NCBI GenBank assembly: GCA_021234155.1
Contig: JAJEKV010000064.1
Coordinates: 2,358,001 to 2,422,000 of the forward strand
Length of the DNA stretch: 64,000 bases
Direction of reading: 5' to 3'
Source of the DNA: Isoetes taiwanensis
Taxonomy: Eukaryota > Streptophyta > Lycopodiopsida > Isoetales > Isoetaceae
Below the pieces are notes generated by a model. It searched no databases and was not told the origin of the DNA. It saw only the letters and a program-made list of their open reading frames with translations. Shown here one piece after another: positions 24,101-36,074 of this stretch; the first letter of the stretch is position 1, and every line of letters begins with the position of its first letter. The translations under genes and the position numbers were made by a program.

Positions 24101-24622
24101 CTCAAACCATAATGGTTTTGTGCCCCAAAATGCTGCTTGTTTGGTTCCAATTCTACCGTTAAAATCACCTAACAGCATAATATCTCCCTGGGCCATGAGC
24201 TCTGCTGCATCCTGTTCAAGCTGAAAAAATGGGTCCTCGCGGTCCATATCTTTCCTATTATATGCTGGTTTCTCCAAAGGTGGGAAATAACATCCCGCAA
24301 CATACACTTGGCCTACATTGTCATTTTTTAATTGTATCCAGATATAATGATGCGACTCTTTGCCCTTTACTGCTGTTATCTGATCCGCAATTTAGAGGCG
24401 AACATAGCAAGCAATGCCTCCGTGACTTCTCTGTCTATCTCCTTTGATATTCCACATTGATTTAATCACTTTAAAATCTGGTATGTCAGGAAGATCGCTC
24501 TCCTCATGCTCCCAAGTCTCCAGAAAAAGACTACATCTAAATCTTCGAGAATATCACTCATAGACTGAACTTTCCCGTCTGTGAGTTGATTGATATTCCA
24601 CGATCCTACCCTGATGGCCCTT
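21195..24622 (-). pseudogene. LINE B ORF2: endonuclease, reverse transcriptase, Cys-rich C-terminus
   Basis: The endonuclease begins at about 24620 (RVGSWNINQLTDGK), has a frameshift near 24520 and a stop near 24390, then GDFNGRIG and the ESDHVPLHV motif. The reverse transcriptase (23716-22181) is uninterrupted, with NRVVPIHKSG, FRPNRGTTDHL, FIDFSKAFD, KQGCPLSPTLFGLF and LLYADD. In-frame stops at 23720 and 22181 flank it. The C-terminal region LYGCETWGPG continues past a SINE and ends with ICGGDEIEDEKHVILTCPAY, where the first Cys of the CxxC pair is Tyr. Few lesions suggest a fairly recent copy. Confidence 0.8.
21541..21748 (+). mobile_element. tRNA-like SINE inserted in LINE B
   Basis: A segment of about 205 bp interrupts ORF2 between SKMGNY and MNPKLIGAKY. 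It begins ctggtaagacgttaaac, like a pol III A box, and carries GGTTCAACGCC at about 21580, close to the B box consensus. It ends in a (CTT)n tail. A short TTCCT repeat lies on both sides. No copy lies elsewhere in the window. The pol III promoter and tRNA origin are inferred from the boxes alone. Confidence 0.6.
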
Positions 24623-24627
24623 ATTTC

Positions 24628-25688
24628 CTAGGGGACAATTACTACCTTGCCCTGCCTCCAGAGAACCTGCTTGTTTTGCTGCTTTGCTTCTTTGAATTTT
24701 TGGAGTTCTTCTTTTCGTGCCAGGAATTGGTCTTTTGTTAAATCTTCATTCACCCAAATGCTTTTTCCCTTCAGTAGACCTCTCTTCTTTAAGATTTCTG
24801 ATCGGGTCTCTCTATCATGAAATTTAACAACAATATGTCTATCCCAACTCACTTTCTTCCCAACTCTGAAAGCATCTGCTATGTGGGCTTCCACTTGCAG
24901 ATTCTCCTGAAAGAAATTTGCAACAACATGCTTAGTATTCTCCTTTTCTTCTTCCGGAATACCCACGAGTCTGAGATTCAAGGCCCTACTTTTTCTGGCT
25001 TGTTCTTCCATGAATTCAGAAATCTGCTGCTTAATTTCAGTTATCTCCCCAACAACATCACCCGTCTCTGCTGTTAGGTTCATACCATGGCCATTCTTAA
25101 GTTCTACAATTTCTGCCTGTAATTGCTTAGTGATCTCTTCCCCAGGGCCCTTCTTGATCTCTGCAATTTCTGCCCGTAATTGCTTATTGATTTCTTCCGC
25201 CTCTGCCTTCATCTTATCAATTTCTTTTCTGAATTCATCAGCCAATGTTGCCCTCAATTCTTTCATCATTTCATGCATCGCAGTCCTGACAAAGTCCTGA
25301 ATGAATGTCTTTTTAAATTCAGATAGCATTTCCCTTACCTGAGTCACCATACCCAGATCTTGATGCAGGTCGGTATCCTGCTGCAAGTCCTTCTCCAAGG
25401 AAAGCTTCTTCAAGTGGTCGGAATCCTGCTGCAAGTCCTTCTCCAGGGAAAGCTTCTTCAAATCCTCCTTGTTTTTCGTATTTGCAGAGACCCCCCCTTG
25501 CAGGTCGGAATCCCTGCGCAGATCGGCCTCCTCACAAATCACATCCTTAGGGTTCTTTTTGATGCCTTGAGAACACGAGCCAGTCCCTTCTGCATCAGAT
25601 GCTGAATCCGTGATCTCATAATCAGAGTCTGACCTATTTTTGTCATGCTTTTTGCCATCGCCTTCCTTGCCGCCTTTTTTTTAGCCAT
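24628..25688 (-). pseudogene. LINE B ORF1: L1-type RNA-binding protein
   Basis: The start ATG at 25688 lies directly beside the (GA)n tract. MAKKK is followed by a run of eight A; one A is missing compared with the frame that stays open to the end, so the protein shifts after five codons. The open frame continues with an acidic N-terminus, a repeated LKKLSLEKDLQQD unit, a long coiled coil, and an L1 ORF1p-like RRM (RALNLRLVGIPEEEKENTK, DAFRVGKK, RHIVVKFHDR) with a basic end. Such proteins trimerise and coat LINE RNA. Only the A-run change visibly breaks it. Confidence 0.75.
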
Positions 25689-25811
<123 letters not shown>

Positions 25812-25833
25812 GAAATGAAATGAAATGTTATTA

Positions 25834-25865
25834 CGTCTGCGGAGACCTCATATGTCTATAAGACG
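25834..25865 (-). promoter_or_regulatory. Two-stem 3'-end RNA element, copy C
   Basis: In sense, CGTCT-TAT-AGAC-ATATGAG-GTCT-CCGC-AGACG. The outer stem CGTCT/AGACG and inner stem AGAC/GTCT match the fold seen in B but use other base pairs. Confidence 0.65.
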
Positions 25866-28800
25866 ATCAAAGTGTAATTCCATAAGTTCTTCTGAGAAAT
25901 CCTCATGTAGGACTTCCTCAGCTCTCTCCTCATAATCATCAATGTTATCAATATCAAAATACATATTTCTCTCTACATATGTTTCTCTACATTTTAAAAT
26001 ATCAATAATGAAAGCACCCACTACATTTGCATCTAAAGTAAATAACTGGAATAGACTCTCTACTTTGATGCCGTATTGAGCCCTCAATAACTCGTACGCA
26101 GGGCATACCAGCAACACATGACGCTCATCCTCTACCTGCATCTCCACAAACCTTGCAGGCTCTGCATTCTCTGGGTAAGTTGCTCCAACGCCCAGCTTCC
26201 ACCCGACCTATGAGCCGAGACGGCCGGTGATAGCATGCCTCTTACCTATAGATATGTTCTCCTCAGATGCTTAGCCCGCATTAGATTAGAATTCATATTC
26301 AATCTATACAAACACATCTTGGTTGGTGGATTACGCCATAATTTATCTATTACCTTCTTTTTTGACCCATTATGCGATATCACCATCATAACGATAGTGC
26401 GACCTCCAATGTAATGTCCCATCTTTTTAGCCAAGACAAGATGTCGACCAAACCACCCTCGGTCAAGACTAGACATCATGGCATTATATGGAATCCGATC
26501 ATCTGCTTTGTTTTTCAACTTTCTCACATATCGGATACACGACCATTGATTCACCTTCCATCGGCATCAAGCCACATTCACTAACACAATAAACATGGGA
26601 AATGGAGTTTGCATTTTAGCTCCTATCTCTCGTCTCAAAAACTTTTTCAATACTTGTTCTATATCCTCCCATAATCCTTTATGCGGACTTGGTCCCCAAA
26701 CTTAGCGACCATAAAGCACTCTGATCTGCACTAACACAAAGAAAAGCTTAATTTTTATTTCCCAAGACCATAAATGAATTAAATGCGCTTATGCTTTGCA
26801 TAGTATACAAGGCTTTAAGCCCACCTTCGATCCTCTATTCTATGCATGCATTCCATCTATGGTTTCGATGGATTTCCAGCCCAAGGTATTTATAAGATTC
26901 ACAAGTCTGAATTTCAGCCCCATTAAACTTAAAGCATGTCCGCCTAAGAATCCCAAGCTGCCATAACCTTTGTTTTCTCAAGGTTCACCCGCATATCGTA
27001 TGATCACAAAAGGAGGCTAATGCGCGTCTATGTGTTTTACGCATTTGTTCAGAGTACGCTTAAAAAATGACCACATCATCAGCATACATTAGCAATCTTA
27101 TCACATAATCATGCAGAATCGTACCTTCTCCTCTATTCTCAGTAAGCCATTCGTCCAGACTATCAATGAATAGTCCGAACAGCGTAGGAGATAAAGGGCA
27201 TCCCTGTTTAACTCCGATATTACTTAAGATTGTTTCAGGAGCATCTAATGAAAAGGGAAATGATAACTGCACAAGAACTTTTTCATATAATATTCTTACT
27301 GCTTCCCTAAGATCAACAGGTATCTGTAATTGCTCCATCCGTCTCCATAATTTATCTCTGGATATCTTATCAAATGCCTTTTTAAAATCTACAAAAAGAA
27401 TATAAACTGGCTTCTTCTTACCTTTAACCGAATCCATGATCGCCTTCAATGTAACAAGGTGATCTGTTGTGGATCTATGAGCACGAAATCCTGCCTGAGT
27501 TTCAGATCTGATATGTTTCTCTTCCATCCATTGGCTTAGTTTCTTCTCTATAATAGTGGCAAATAGTTTAGAGAATAAGCTACTGATCATCAAGGTACGG
27601 TAATTGTTGGCTACTGTATGGTCACCACCTTTCCAAAGAGGCACAATCCTGTTAGTCTGCCATGAAAGCGGAAAGCCTTGTTTAAGCACCAAGTTGAGTA
27701 ATTTTGCCACTCCTACATATAATTCTGTGCTTGCCCATTTCAGCAATTCAGCCCCAAGATCCTGTATATCTCTCGCCTTACCATTTGATAATCTTTTGAT
27801 TCCATCCTCAACGTCCTCCATGGTTATGAGCAGGTCTGATTTGCCACTTATATCTTCACCTACTCCTGCTACATGATACAAATTATGTACATGTTGCCAT
27901 AGCTCCTGCGCAGTAATGGCTACATCATTTGCTTTTTCCCTTTTCATCCTGTTCCAGAATTTTTTTGGCTCCTTAAGGTATTCTTGGACGAGCTGCTCTT
28001 GTCTCTTAAAGAGATATGCACGTTTCTTCTTCCTTATTAGCTTTACTAACTCCTTTTTTAGCTTCTTTCTATTCTCTCCTTTTGCTCTTAGAAACCTCTT
28101 TTTCAATTCTTTACAGTCCACATCATACCATGCATTGCATTTTAATCCCTTAATAATGCGCTGTGGGACAAAACATTTGCTGGCAGATCCCACTAACATC
28201 GTGGCAATGGCATCAGATAATGTAGACGCATCATCGGGCCAACACATGTTTGCAATAGCATGCTCAGTATCCTTTCTAAAGCGTTCAGCCTGTTTGTAAT
28301 CATAACTTATTCTCGGCAAGTACTTTGTCTGCATTGCTTTATGTGCCAGAGCTGGTAGATCCAAGAGTATTGGGACATGATCGGATTCAATCCTATCATC
28401 CATAACAATAAAATCCTGGATATATTGGGCTGTATCTTCTCCACATATAAGGTAATCCACCACACTTCGCTGTCTACATGTGAAGCCTCCTGATCTCGGG
28501 TATCTGCTTATGCCATTCATGATGCGCATATTAGTACTACTACATAAATTCAATAGTTGCCTACCCATTTTGGTCAGAATTGGATCTGCTGATGTGCGTC
28601 TCCAGCCACTTATTTCCAGCGTATGCTCATCTTCAGCCTCAAGCCACAGGTGGTCTTCAGCATCAATGTAAACCGTGGCTTGTTTATGTTTTGTACGTGC
28701 ATTAAAGTCTCATGTTATGATAACCTGGCCCTTTTCTTGATATACCATGATATCCTGCTCCAAATTATAGAATGGGTCATCACTTGAAGCATCCAGCGCA

Positions 28801-29130
28801 GCTGCATAAGCCTGCTTATGGCGCGGTGCAAAATAGCAGATTGCCATATATGTGATGTTCATTCCTCTGGTGATCTCTATCCACATGTACTGGTTATTCC
28901 TGTCCTTTCTTACTCCTTTGACAGTATGTGCATATTTTTCTCGAATATAGCAAGCTACTCCACCATTACCACAATCACCCTGTGTAAATCTTACATTCTT
29001 AACTGAGTAAATGTTTTTAAAATTTTCAATTTCTGGCAGCCCAAACATATCGTGCTCTTTAGTTTCTACAAAGCAAATCATGTCTACTTCACATAAAATA
29101 TCATATCTACTGTAAGTCTATTAATATTCC
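25848..29130 (-). pseudogene. LINE C ORF2: endonuclease, reverse transcriptase, C-terminal region
   Basis: IGIWNINRLT near 29130 is followed by a deletion/frameshift, then MICFVETKEHDMF from 29081. From 29081 to 27060 the frame is open except for one TGA that replaces the Gly of the catalytic GDFN motif (now *DFN, about 28716). The endonuclease ends with ESDHVPILLD. The reverse transcriptase carries NRIVPLWKGG, FRAHRSTTDHL, FVDFKKAFD, KQGCPLSPTLFGLF and MYADD, then stops right after VVIF. The rest (27060-25848) is in several frames but keeps LNMNSNLMRAKHLR and VEDERHVLLVCPAY. Confidence 0.8.
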
Positions 29131-29161
29131 ATATACCTATCCTAAAGGTCTCCTGCACTTC

Positions 29162-29956
29162 CTATGTTTCAATCACAGCCTTCCCCTTTCTCCATGTGAC
29201 TTTCTTATTATTGGCTCTTGCTTCCTTCACTTTCTCTAATTCCTGTTTCTTTTCCATCATTTGTTCTTTTGTCAGATCTTCATTGATCCAAATGAACTGG
29301 TTTTTCAATTTGAATCTGTTCCTAAGTACAGAAAAACGAGCATCTCTAGTCTGGAACCGAACCACAACGTGTCTTGTCCCTACCTCTTTCTTTCCTAGCC
29401 GAAAAGCATCAAGCACATTCGTATCCATTATCTCCAATTTCTCCTCAAATAATTTAGTCACTGCTTCTTTTGTATTTTCATTTTCTTGTTCTGGCATACC
29501 CACAATTCTGAGATTCAGTGCCCGCTGCTTCCTTTCTTGTCCTTCAATATATTCCTGTAATTCTGTTTTCACTGCCATGATCTCGGAGGTATCCTGGTAG
29601 CTTTGTATCTTCAGTATGTCTTCTTTTACCTCCTCCATTTCTGATTTAATATCTTCTTTCACTACTTTCATTTCAGTTTTCAGCAGAGCCATATCCTCTT
29701 CTATTTCTGATTTAATATCCTCTTTCACTTCTTTCATTTCAGTTTTCAGCAGAGCCATATCATCCCTAATTGATTTGTTTTCATTATTCACCTTGAATCT
29801 CATTTGTCAAAGCTTCAAAGATCTATCCATTTCGTTTCTCTTATAGGCTGCCTCACGAAATTGTATGAGTTCTTGCCATATTATTTCTAGTGAAATCGGG
29901 GTACTCGATTCGTCATCCGGCTTCTGAGCAGACTTCTTTATTTTATCCTTCTTGGC
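29162..29956 (-). pseudogene. LINE C ORF1: L1-type RNA-binding protein
   Basis: The frame opens AKKDKIKKSAQ at 29956, but the expected ATG before it is TTT, so the start codon is lost. A TGA at 29807 interrupts it. The long open part (29803-29162) has a coiled coil with a tandem duplication (DMALLKTEMK.VKEDIKSE twice), then the RRM-like block RALNLRIVGMPEQENENTKE, DAFRLGKK and RHVVVRFQTRD, and a basic C-terminus. It aligns throughout with ORF1 of LINEs B and F. Confidence 0.75.
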
Positions 29957-30230
29957 AAAGAAGAAGATCAGGAGTTTTTAATGTAAACCGATTCATTCTT
30001 AATGATCGAAATCCCATTTGCAACTTGATCGTTTCTGTTTTGCTAGTACCACCACTAATATATGATGTTCCAGAAGCAACAAATCCTTGTTTTTTGTTTT
30101 GGAGCAGCCGGAAATAGCCTTGACCATCTCCTGTCCGACCCACGGACCCGGACCCATCGGATTCGGACCCATGCTTGGATTGTTTAGGTTTGCTTTGGCT
30201 CTGCTTTGGCCATATAGGGGTTTATATATA

Positions 30231-30350
<120 letters not shown>

Positions 30351-30361
30351 GATTGTATTCA

Positions 30362-30396
30362 CGTCTTTTTGGGAGGCCTCTCAGGCCTATAAGACG
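30362..30396 (-). promoter_or_regulatory. Two-stem 3'-end RNA element, copy D
   Basis: In sense, CGTCTT-AT-AGGCC-TGAGA-GGCCT-CCCAA-AAGACG. The inner stem AGGCC/GGCCT differs from AGACC/GGTCT in copy B by a compensatory pair change. It lies 6 bases after the ORF2 stop codon. Confidence 0.7.
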
Positions 30397-30402
30397 AGAA
30401 AA

Positions 30403-32772
30403 TTAATTTACATCATAAAATATTAGATGAGTCTCCATTTCCTCATCTAATTCCTCACTCTCACTCCAAGTTTCATCTTCATTCAGCATTGTATTCACAT
30501 CTTTTGTACATCTCTCTCTTAATTGTAGTGTCTCAATTAAGAAAGATCCAATTCTGTTTCCATCCAGTTCAAAGAAAGTACCCAGGTCAGGTGAATGTGT
30601 GCCATGTCTATCTCGAATCATGCTATATGCTGGGCACTTAAGTATAACATGTTCTTCATCTTCGATGTCATCTTGTCCACATACCTTACAGCACCTCAGG
30701 TGTCTTGGGATAGTTCCCCAACGGCCAATTTCCACCCCAAGGTGGTGTGAACTAAGTCGTATCCTGCTGATAGTGTGTCTTTTTCTCACGGATATGTTCT
30801 CCCTTAAGTATGCAGCAGTCTCTAATGAGGGATTCATATGCATTCTGTACAGTAGCATCTTCGTTTTTGGATTTAACCAAAGTCTTCTCTTAACTTTTTC
30901 ATAAACCCATGCTCTTAAGTGATCATTTTGGGGCACATCTTCCCAAACAATATCCCACCTAGAAAACCATTTAATAACATCAGCATACCATCCCTTCTTT
31001 TCGGTGCCCAACATGGCATGATGGGGAATGCGAGTGTTATTCATCTTCTTAACCTTAATTAAGTACTTAATGCACTTAAGCAGCGCTTCTCCTTCAAGTG
31101 TCATAAGGCCACACTCAGCTAGCATCATCGGGTATGGTGTTTGTGCCTTTACTCCTAGCTCTAGTCTTAGGAATTTCTTGTGCACCTGCTCTATATCTTC
31201 CCATAAGCACTGTGGCAGTCCTGGCCCCCAAATTTCAGCCCCATAAAGTATTGTACTTTGAACCAATGCCTCATAGAGCTTGTTCTTAAGAGCCCACGCC
31301 CAAATGTGAGACTTCATGCATGTGCTTTGCATAGAATATAGCGCTTTTTGTCCACTTTCTACCCTTTGTGCTATGCACGCATTCCATTTGTGATTCCTGC
31401 TTATGACAAGCCCAAGGTATTTGTATGCTTCACAAGTTTCCACTATATCCTCCTTATATTTAAAACCACATTCTTGTTTAAGAGCACCAACCGTCATGAT
31501 CTTAGTTTTTTCTAAATTGACTTGCATCCCTGTCCTGTCACAGAACATGCCCAAATGGCCCAATAACTGTTGCATGTGCACCTGCGAGCGTGCAAAAAGC
31601 ACTACATCATCCGCATACAGAAGCAATTGGATGACATATCCATATATCTCCGTGCCTCCGTCACAATTATCTTTCAGCCACTCCTCAAGACTGTCTATGA
31701 AAAGACCAAAAATCGTAGGAGATAGGGGGCATCCTTGTTTCACACCAATGTTACTTTCCGTCACATCTGGAACTTCTGCTTTGAAAGGCATCGATAGCTG
31801 CACCAAAACTTTTTCATATAATATCTGCACTGCATTTGTCAATTGTTTAGGTACCTGTAAGCATTCCATTCTTTCCCATAGCTTGTTCCGTGGAACTTTA
31901 TCAAATGCCTTAAGGAAATCGATAAAAACAACATAAACTGGTTTTTGTGTGCCCTTTACTGTATCAAAAAATGCATTTTAGTGTGACCAGGTGGTCTAAT
32001 GTAGACATATGTGCACGAAAACCAGCCTGAGTCTTGGCTCTCTTATCATTATGTTCAGCCCATACACTGATTTTCTTCTCTACTATGCTAGCAAAAAGCT
32101 TGGAAAATAGATTGCTTACCATAAGAGTACGATATTTGTTTCCATCCAGCATAGATCCACTTTTGTGTATGGGGACGATTCTGTTCAGTTGCCAATCCTG
32201 AGGGAACCCTTGCTGCATCGCTGAGTTGAACATGCACGTTATTATTGTATATATGCTCTTCCCGGCCCATTTGAGATGTTCTGCGCTCAGCTTATTTTGA
32301 TCTTTTGCTTTCCCATTTGCAAGTTTGTTTATGCCTTCGGCGATTTCTTCTTCAGTGAAAATCAGATCAGATTTTGCTTTTGGCATTGCTTGGCTGTTAG
32401 CATCATAGTACAGCTTTTTGACTTGGCTCCAAAGCTCGGCTGCAGAGATGGGAGGATCTTTATGCTTATGCTTATGCTTCTTCATATTTTTCCAGTATGT
32501 TTTTGGATCTGCATGACATTGCTGGATCAAGAGCTCCTGCTTTGACAAGATAAAATGTCTTTTCTTTTGTCTGACAATCCGCTGATATTTCTTCCTCATA
32601 ATTTTCATGTTTTCTCCTTGGCTATCTTTCCATTGTTTCTTAGCTGCCCGGCATTCCTCGTCATACCATGATTTACAGGGAAGCCCTTTCTTCACTCGAA
32701 TTGGCTCACAGTGATGTATGGCATCTGCTATTATCCTTATCAGCTGATTGTGCATATCTGCGGCAGTATCAT
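30403..32772 (-). pseudogene. LINE D ORF2, reverse transcriptase and C-terminal part
   Basis: Open from about 32772 (NDTAADMHNQL) to 31964, with GLPCKSWYDEEC, NRIVPIHKSGS and FRAHMSTLDHL. One frameshift near 31970 breaks the frame, which is then open to the stop at 30403: FIDFLKAFDKVPR, KQGCPLSPTIFGLF, LLYADDVVLFARS, LYGAEIWGPGLPQ, and the Cys-rich end CKVCGQDDIEDEEHVILKC. This is the least damaged C-terminal half of the family here and shows the complete C-x2-C-x9-H-x4-C cluster. Confidence 0.8.
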
Positions 32773-33097
32773 TCCAAACACTTTGTTCTACTTGCTACTC
32801 CTGGTATGTAATGGAATGAATCGATTTCCTAAATCCAAATCTTGTACATGCAGATCAAAGAGTGTGGTGGATTACCTTATCATATCCCAAAATGCTTTGG
32901 AGTTAATTACAGATTTTGAGGTTGGGAGAGAAAATCTAGAATCAGATCATGCATTCTTAACATTCTCCATATGTGAGAGTAGGTTGCCATCCCCTGTGGA
33001 AAATGCTGTCCCGCAACCTATTTGTATGATCAGACCTGCTATGGCAGATGCATACAGAGCATACATTGAGCTTGCTATACCTCACTATAACTTGCCT
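32773..33097 (+). pseudogene. Inverted endonuclease fragment of LINE D
   Basis: The plus strand reads NTLFYLLLLVCNGMNRFPKS, then CTCRSKSVVDYLIISQN and NLESDHAFLTFSI. This matches LINE C residues around CRQRSVVDYLICGED and ESDHVPILLD, the last endonuclease motif. It ends AIPHYNLP, the position just before the minus-strand part begins (NDTAAD). The orientation is opposite to the rest of LINE D. Confidence 0.75.
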
Positions 33098-36070
33098 TGA
33101 CATCAAGTCATGTCAGTCCCTTAGGTCATATGCAGAAACCTACTAGAGGTCAGAGCAGCCTTCGACACAGATGTTTACTGCTCTACACTGCTGATATGTT
33201 GCAATCTTAGAAGATGTCATGTATATTTATTTATCCGTTCTAAAATATTTGAAAAGTTGATGCCAATATTCTGTAATTGTGGATTAATGTAGTTGTTTGT
33301 AATTCATTCTATTTAATCATTTTGACAGGTTTGCTAACTTGCAGACATATGTAAGTGGTTGAGTTCTGAGGTCACTAAGTTTAAGTTTTCACTAATGTTC
33401 CACTATATTAATGTTGCTGCAGAAATGAGGTCCAATCCACTAGCTTTGCATCTCTCAATAACTTGGGACGTTGATAAATAGAAGGTAAGAATGCTTTGTT
33501 CGATGGGGTTCAATTTGCCAATATGTGTCAATTGTCGAGTTTAGGGGTCTAAATCTCTTTCTTCTTCCTGTCATGGAACTGGATGTTTGTTAATGCTCAA
33601 AATATAATCATCATGCATGAATGATCTTCAATCTGCTGGGCCTGCGACTTAGGTATACTCATGCAGCAGGTTTGCATGACACATCTCCCTGCTATTGTCA
33701 TATTGTTAAATTGATAAATACAGATAGACATAGACAGCTAGCACTGCACAACACCTTTGATCAGGCTCTTTTATACAGTATCTTCATTTCTTATCATGGT
33801 GGCAGCAATGTTGTTTTGTTTTTCCTGTTCAACGGTCTCTCACATTCATTTGATTTAGGAGCATAACAACGTTTGAGTAACTTGTGGGAAGGGAAAATTC
33901 ATGTTCAACTTCTATTGTTTGCTATTATTGTAGAATGTTGTAAAAAATTTCATGTTGAACTTCTATTCAGTTTTAATGCTACCTTCTAAAAGTGAATGAC
34001 AGATTATGGACGATTAGTAGATGGCATCAACTTTGCGGGCCAGCAATCATTGGGTGTGTTTTCACATAAGCAAGATACAATCTTAATGTTGGTATGCCTT
34101 CACGTAAGCAAGATATCTAACAAGCCCGAATCTTCAAGTCTTCAGAGCAAAGCATGCAATGTGGTATTACTTTACTATTTTGATTGCAACAAGTTAGTCT
34201 ACTCTGTACTCTTGGTGTTGCTTTAAAGAACTGGTTGTTAGGTAAGCCAAAGTATACATGTAGAAAAATTACTTGAAAGAATATGTATCTTGATAATGGC
34301 TCGGAGCTTCAATTGTTTGAACTCATTACAATGGATTGTGTAATTCGTTGATACAAGGTTATTTCATAATGACTTTGCAAAATAAGATACATGGATGTTC
34401 TGTTATTATTTCAACCTATTCATGTTTACTTTGAAATTAATTAATAATAAATGTTCATATGATTATGTAGAACATGAATAACACATATGTTTCATATGTT
34501 CACATCTATACATCATATTCTTGAGCAACCTCTATATCATATGCCATCAACAACCTATATCTGTAGTAATAGTTATATTCCAAATACATACATTCACACG
34601 TAGACATAATATCCTTCAACAACCTCTAAATCATACGTCTTCATCACCCAGACTACACATAGACATCTATATTTGCAACAACTTATACGATATTACCATT
34701 CCAATCCATAAGGAACATTCAACAACTTATCTAAATATGACTCCACTTAAACTATGCTTTAACTTCTTCGATACACTTTTACTATTGTAGTGACTACTCC
34801 TTACATTAAGCACTTTGTTCCATCTACAGACTACAATTAAGCTATATATTCTATATGTTCCAAACAATAGTGTCGAGCATCCACCCTTCACCTCCTCACA
34901 TTTCATCCATTCCCAGAGATTATTCTATTTATAACACTATTGCGCCTGCAAAAATCTGAAACTCAAACCTCACAAGACTAATGCCCAACATTAAGCAAGT
35001 TTTATACAAGTTACTTTGTACTCGGTTTACAATTTCAAGGTAAGATTTGCACACTATCTATCCATGTCTATTGCATCTGAAACATGAATTTCTATAGAAA
35101 CATTCCATGCATCCATGATTAATGCCCGACATCGCCAGGCACACGTTTCTAGTTACTATGGAAGTGTAAAGCCTCTCATTTCAAGCACATTTTCAAAGAT
35201 GCTAACGCCTAGTTGCAGATGTTCTATCCCTATAACCATCCACCTTTTGTATAAGCATCAGGTCAGATAGTTTGTTTGGCTATATATGATACCAATTGTA
35301 TGGATTTTCCAAGGCAGTGCATAATCGCTATTGCAATTTTTGAGAGATTTTCAAAAACCCCAGTCCGATGAATCATGTAACAAGGAAGCTTGCGACAATA
35401 TCCATTATGCCTTCGGAGGAAATCAATGAAGAACTGACAGATCCTTTGAGTGTACTAAAAAGCGCATGAAGTTTTGATCCTGAAAACATCGATCACTTGA
35501 AGCATAGAAGATGTTTTTCAAGCCCTAAACCATCAATTCTCTGCTCAGTTCTCAAAACAGAGCAAAAATTTGGCTGCTTTTTGGATGCAAGAGATGAATT
35601 GTTCTTCATAGGATGCTATCATTTGTGTTTAAAAATGAATCCCTCGTTCTCTGATTTGGCAATCAAATTATTTGAGAAGGGATCGACTGAAATTAGTCTG
35701 AATTAGATCGTCTGTCGAAGAGAAAAAATTCCTAGATTCTCCTCTTATGAACAGAGGCATCCAAATTGCCCCAAAATTGAAATGCTGGAATACGCGACAG
35801 AAGCATGGGAGCTTCCTTCGCAAACCAGAAGCAAACAATCATGTGCTCTGTTGAAATCTGGGTCCTCGTACTTAGAAGCTATTGATATAGCAAAATAACT
35901 TACCAGAGAGCAAAAGACTGAATAACTTACCTTGTGATTCTCTGATAAATAGCTTAACGCAGGGCGACGTTCTTCTGCTACTCTGTTTCTGACAGTAGAG
36001 CGGATTCAGACGTCCATTAGGTTTTCAGATCCAATCTCGAAAGCACAGGTGTATGGCGTAAGTCCGTCGC
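33098..36070. other. Spacer, nothing recognised
   Basis: AT-rich, with only short frames. The start lacks the (GA)n tract expected on the 5' side of LINE D, so the target may have been altered on insertion. The last 100 bases probably belong to the 5' leader of LINE G. Confidence 0.45.
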
Positions 36071-36074
36071 TGGT

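Noticed and set aside
27916-29600. Long plus-strand frames opposite LINE C
   Set aside because: They are shadows of ORF1 and ORF2, which carry the RRM, GDFN and YADD motifs on the minus strand.
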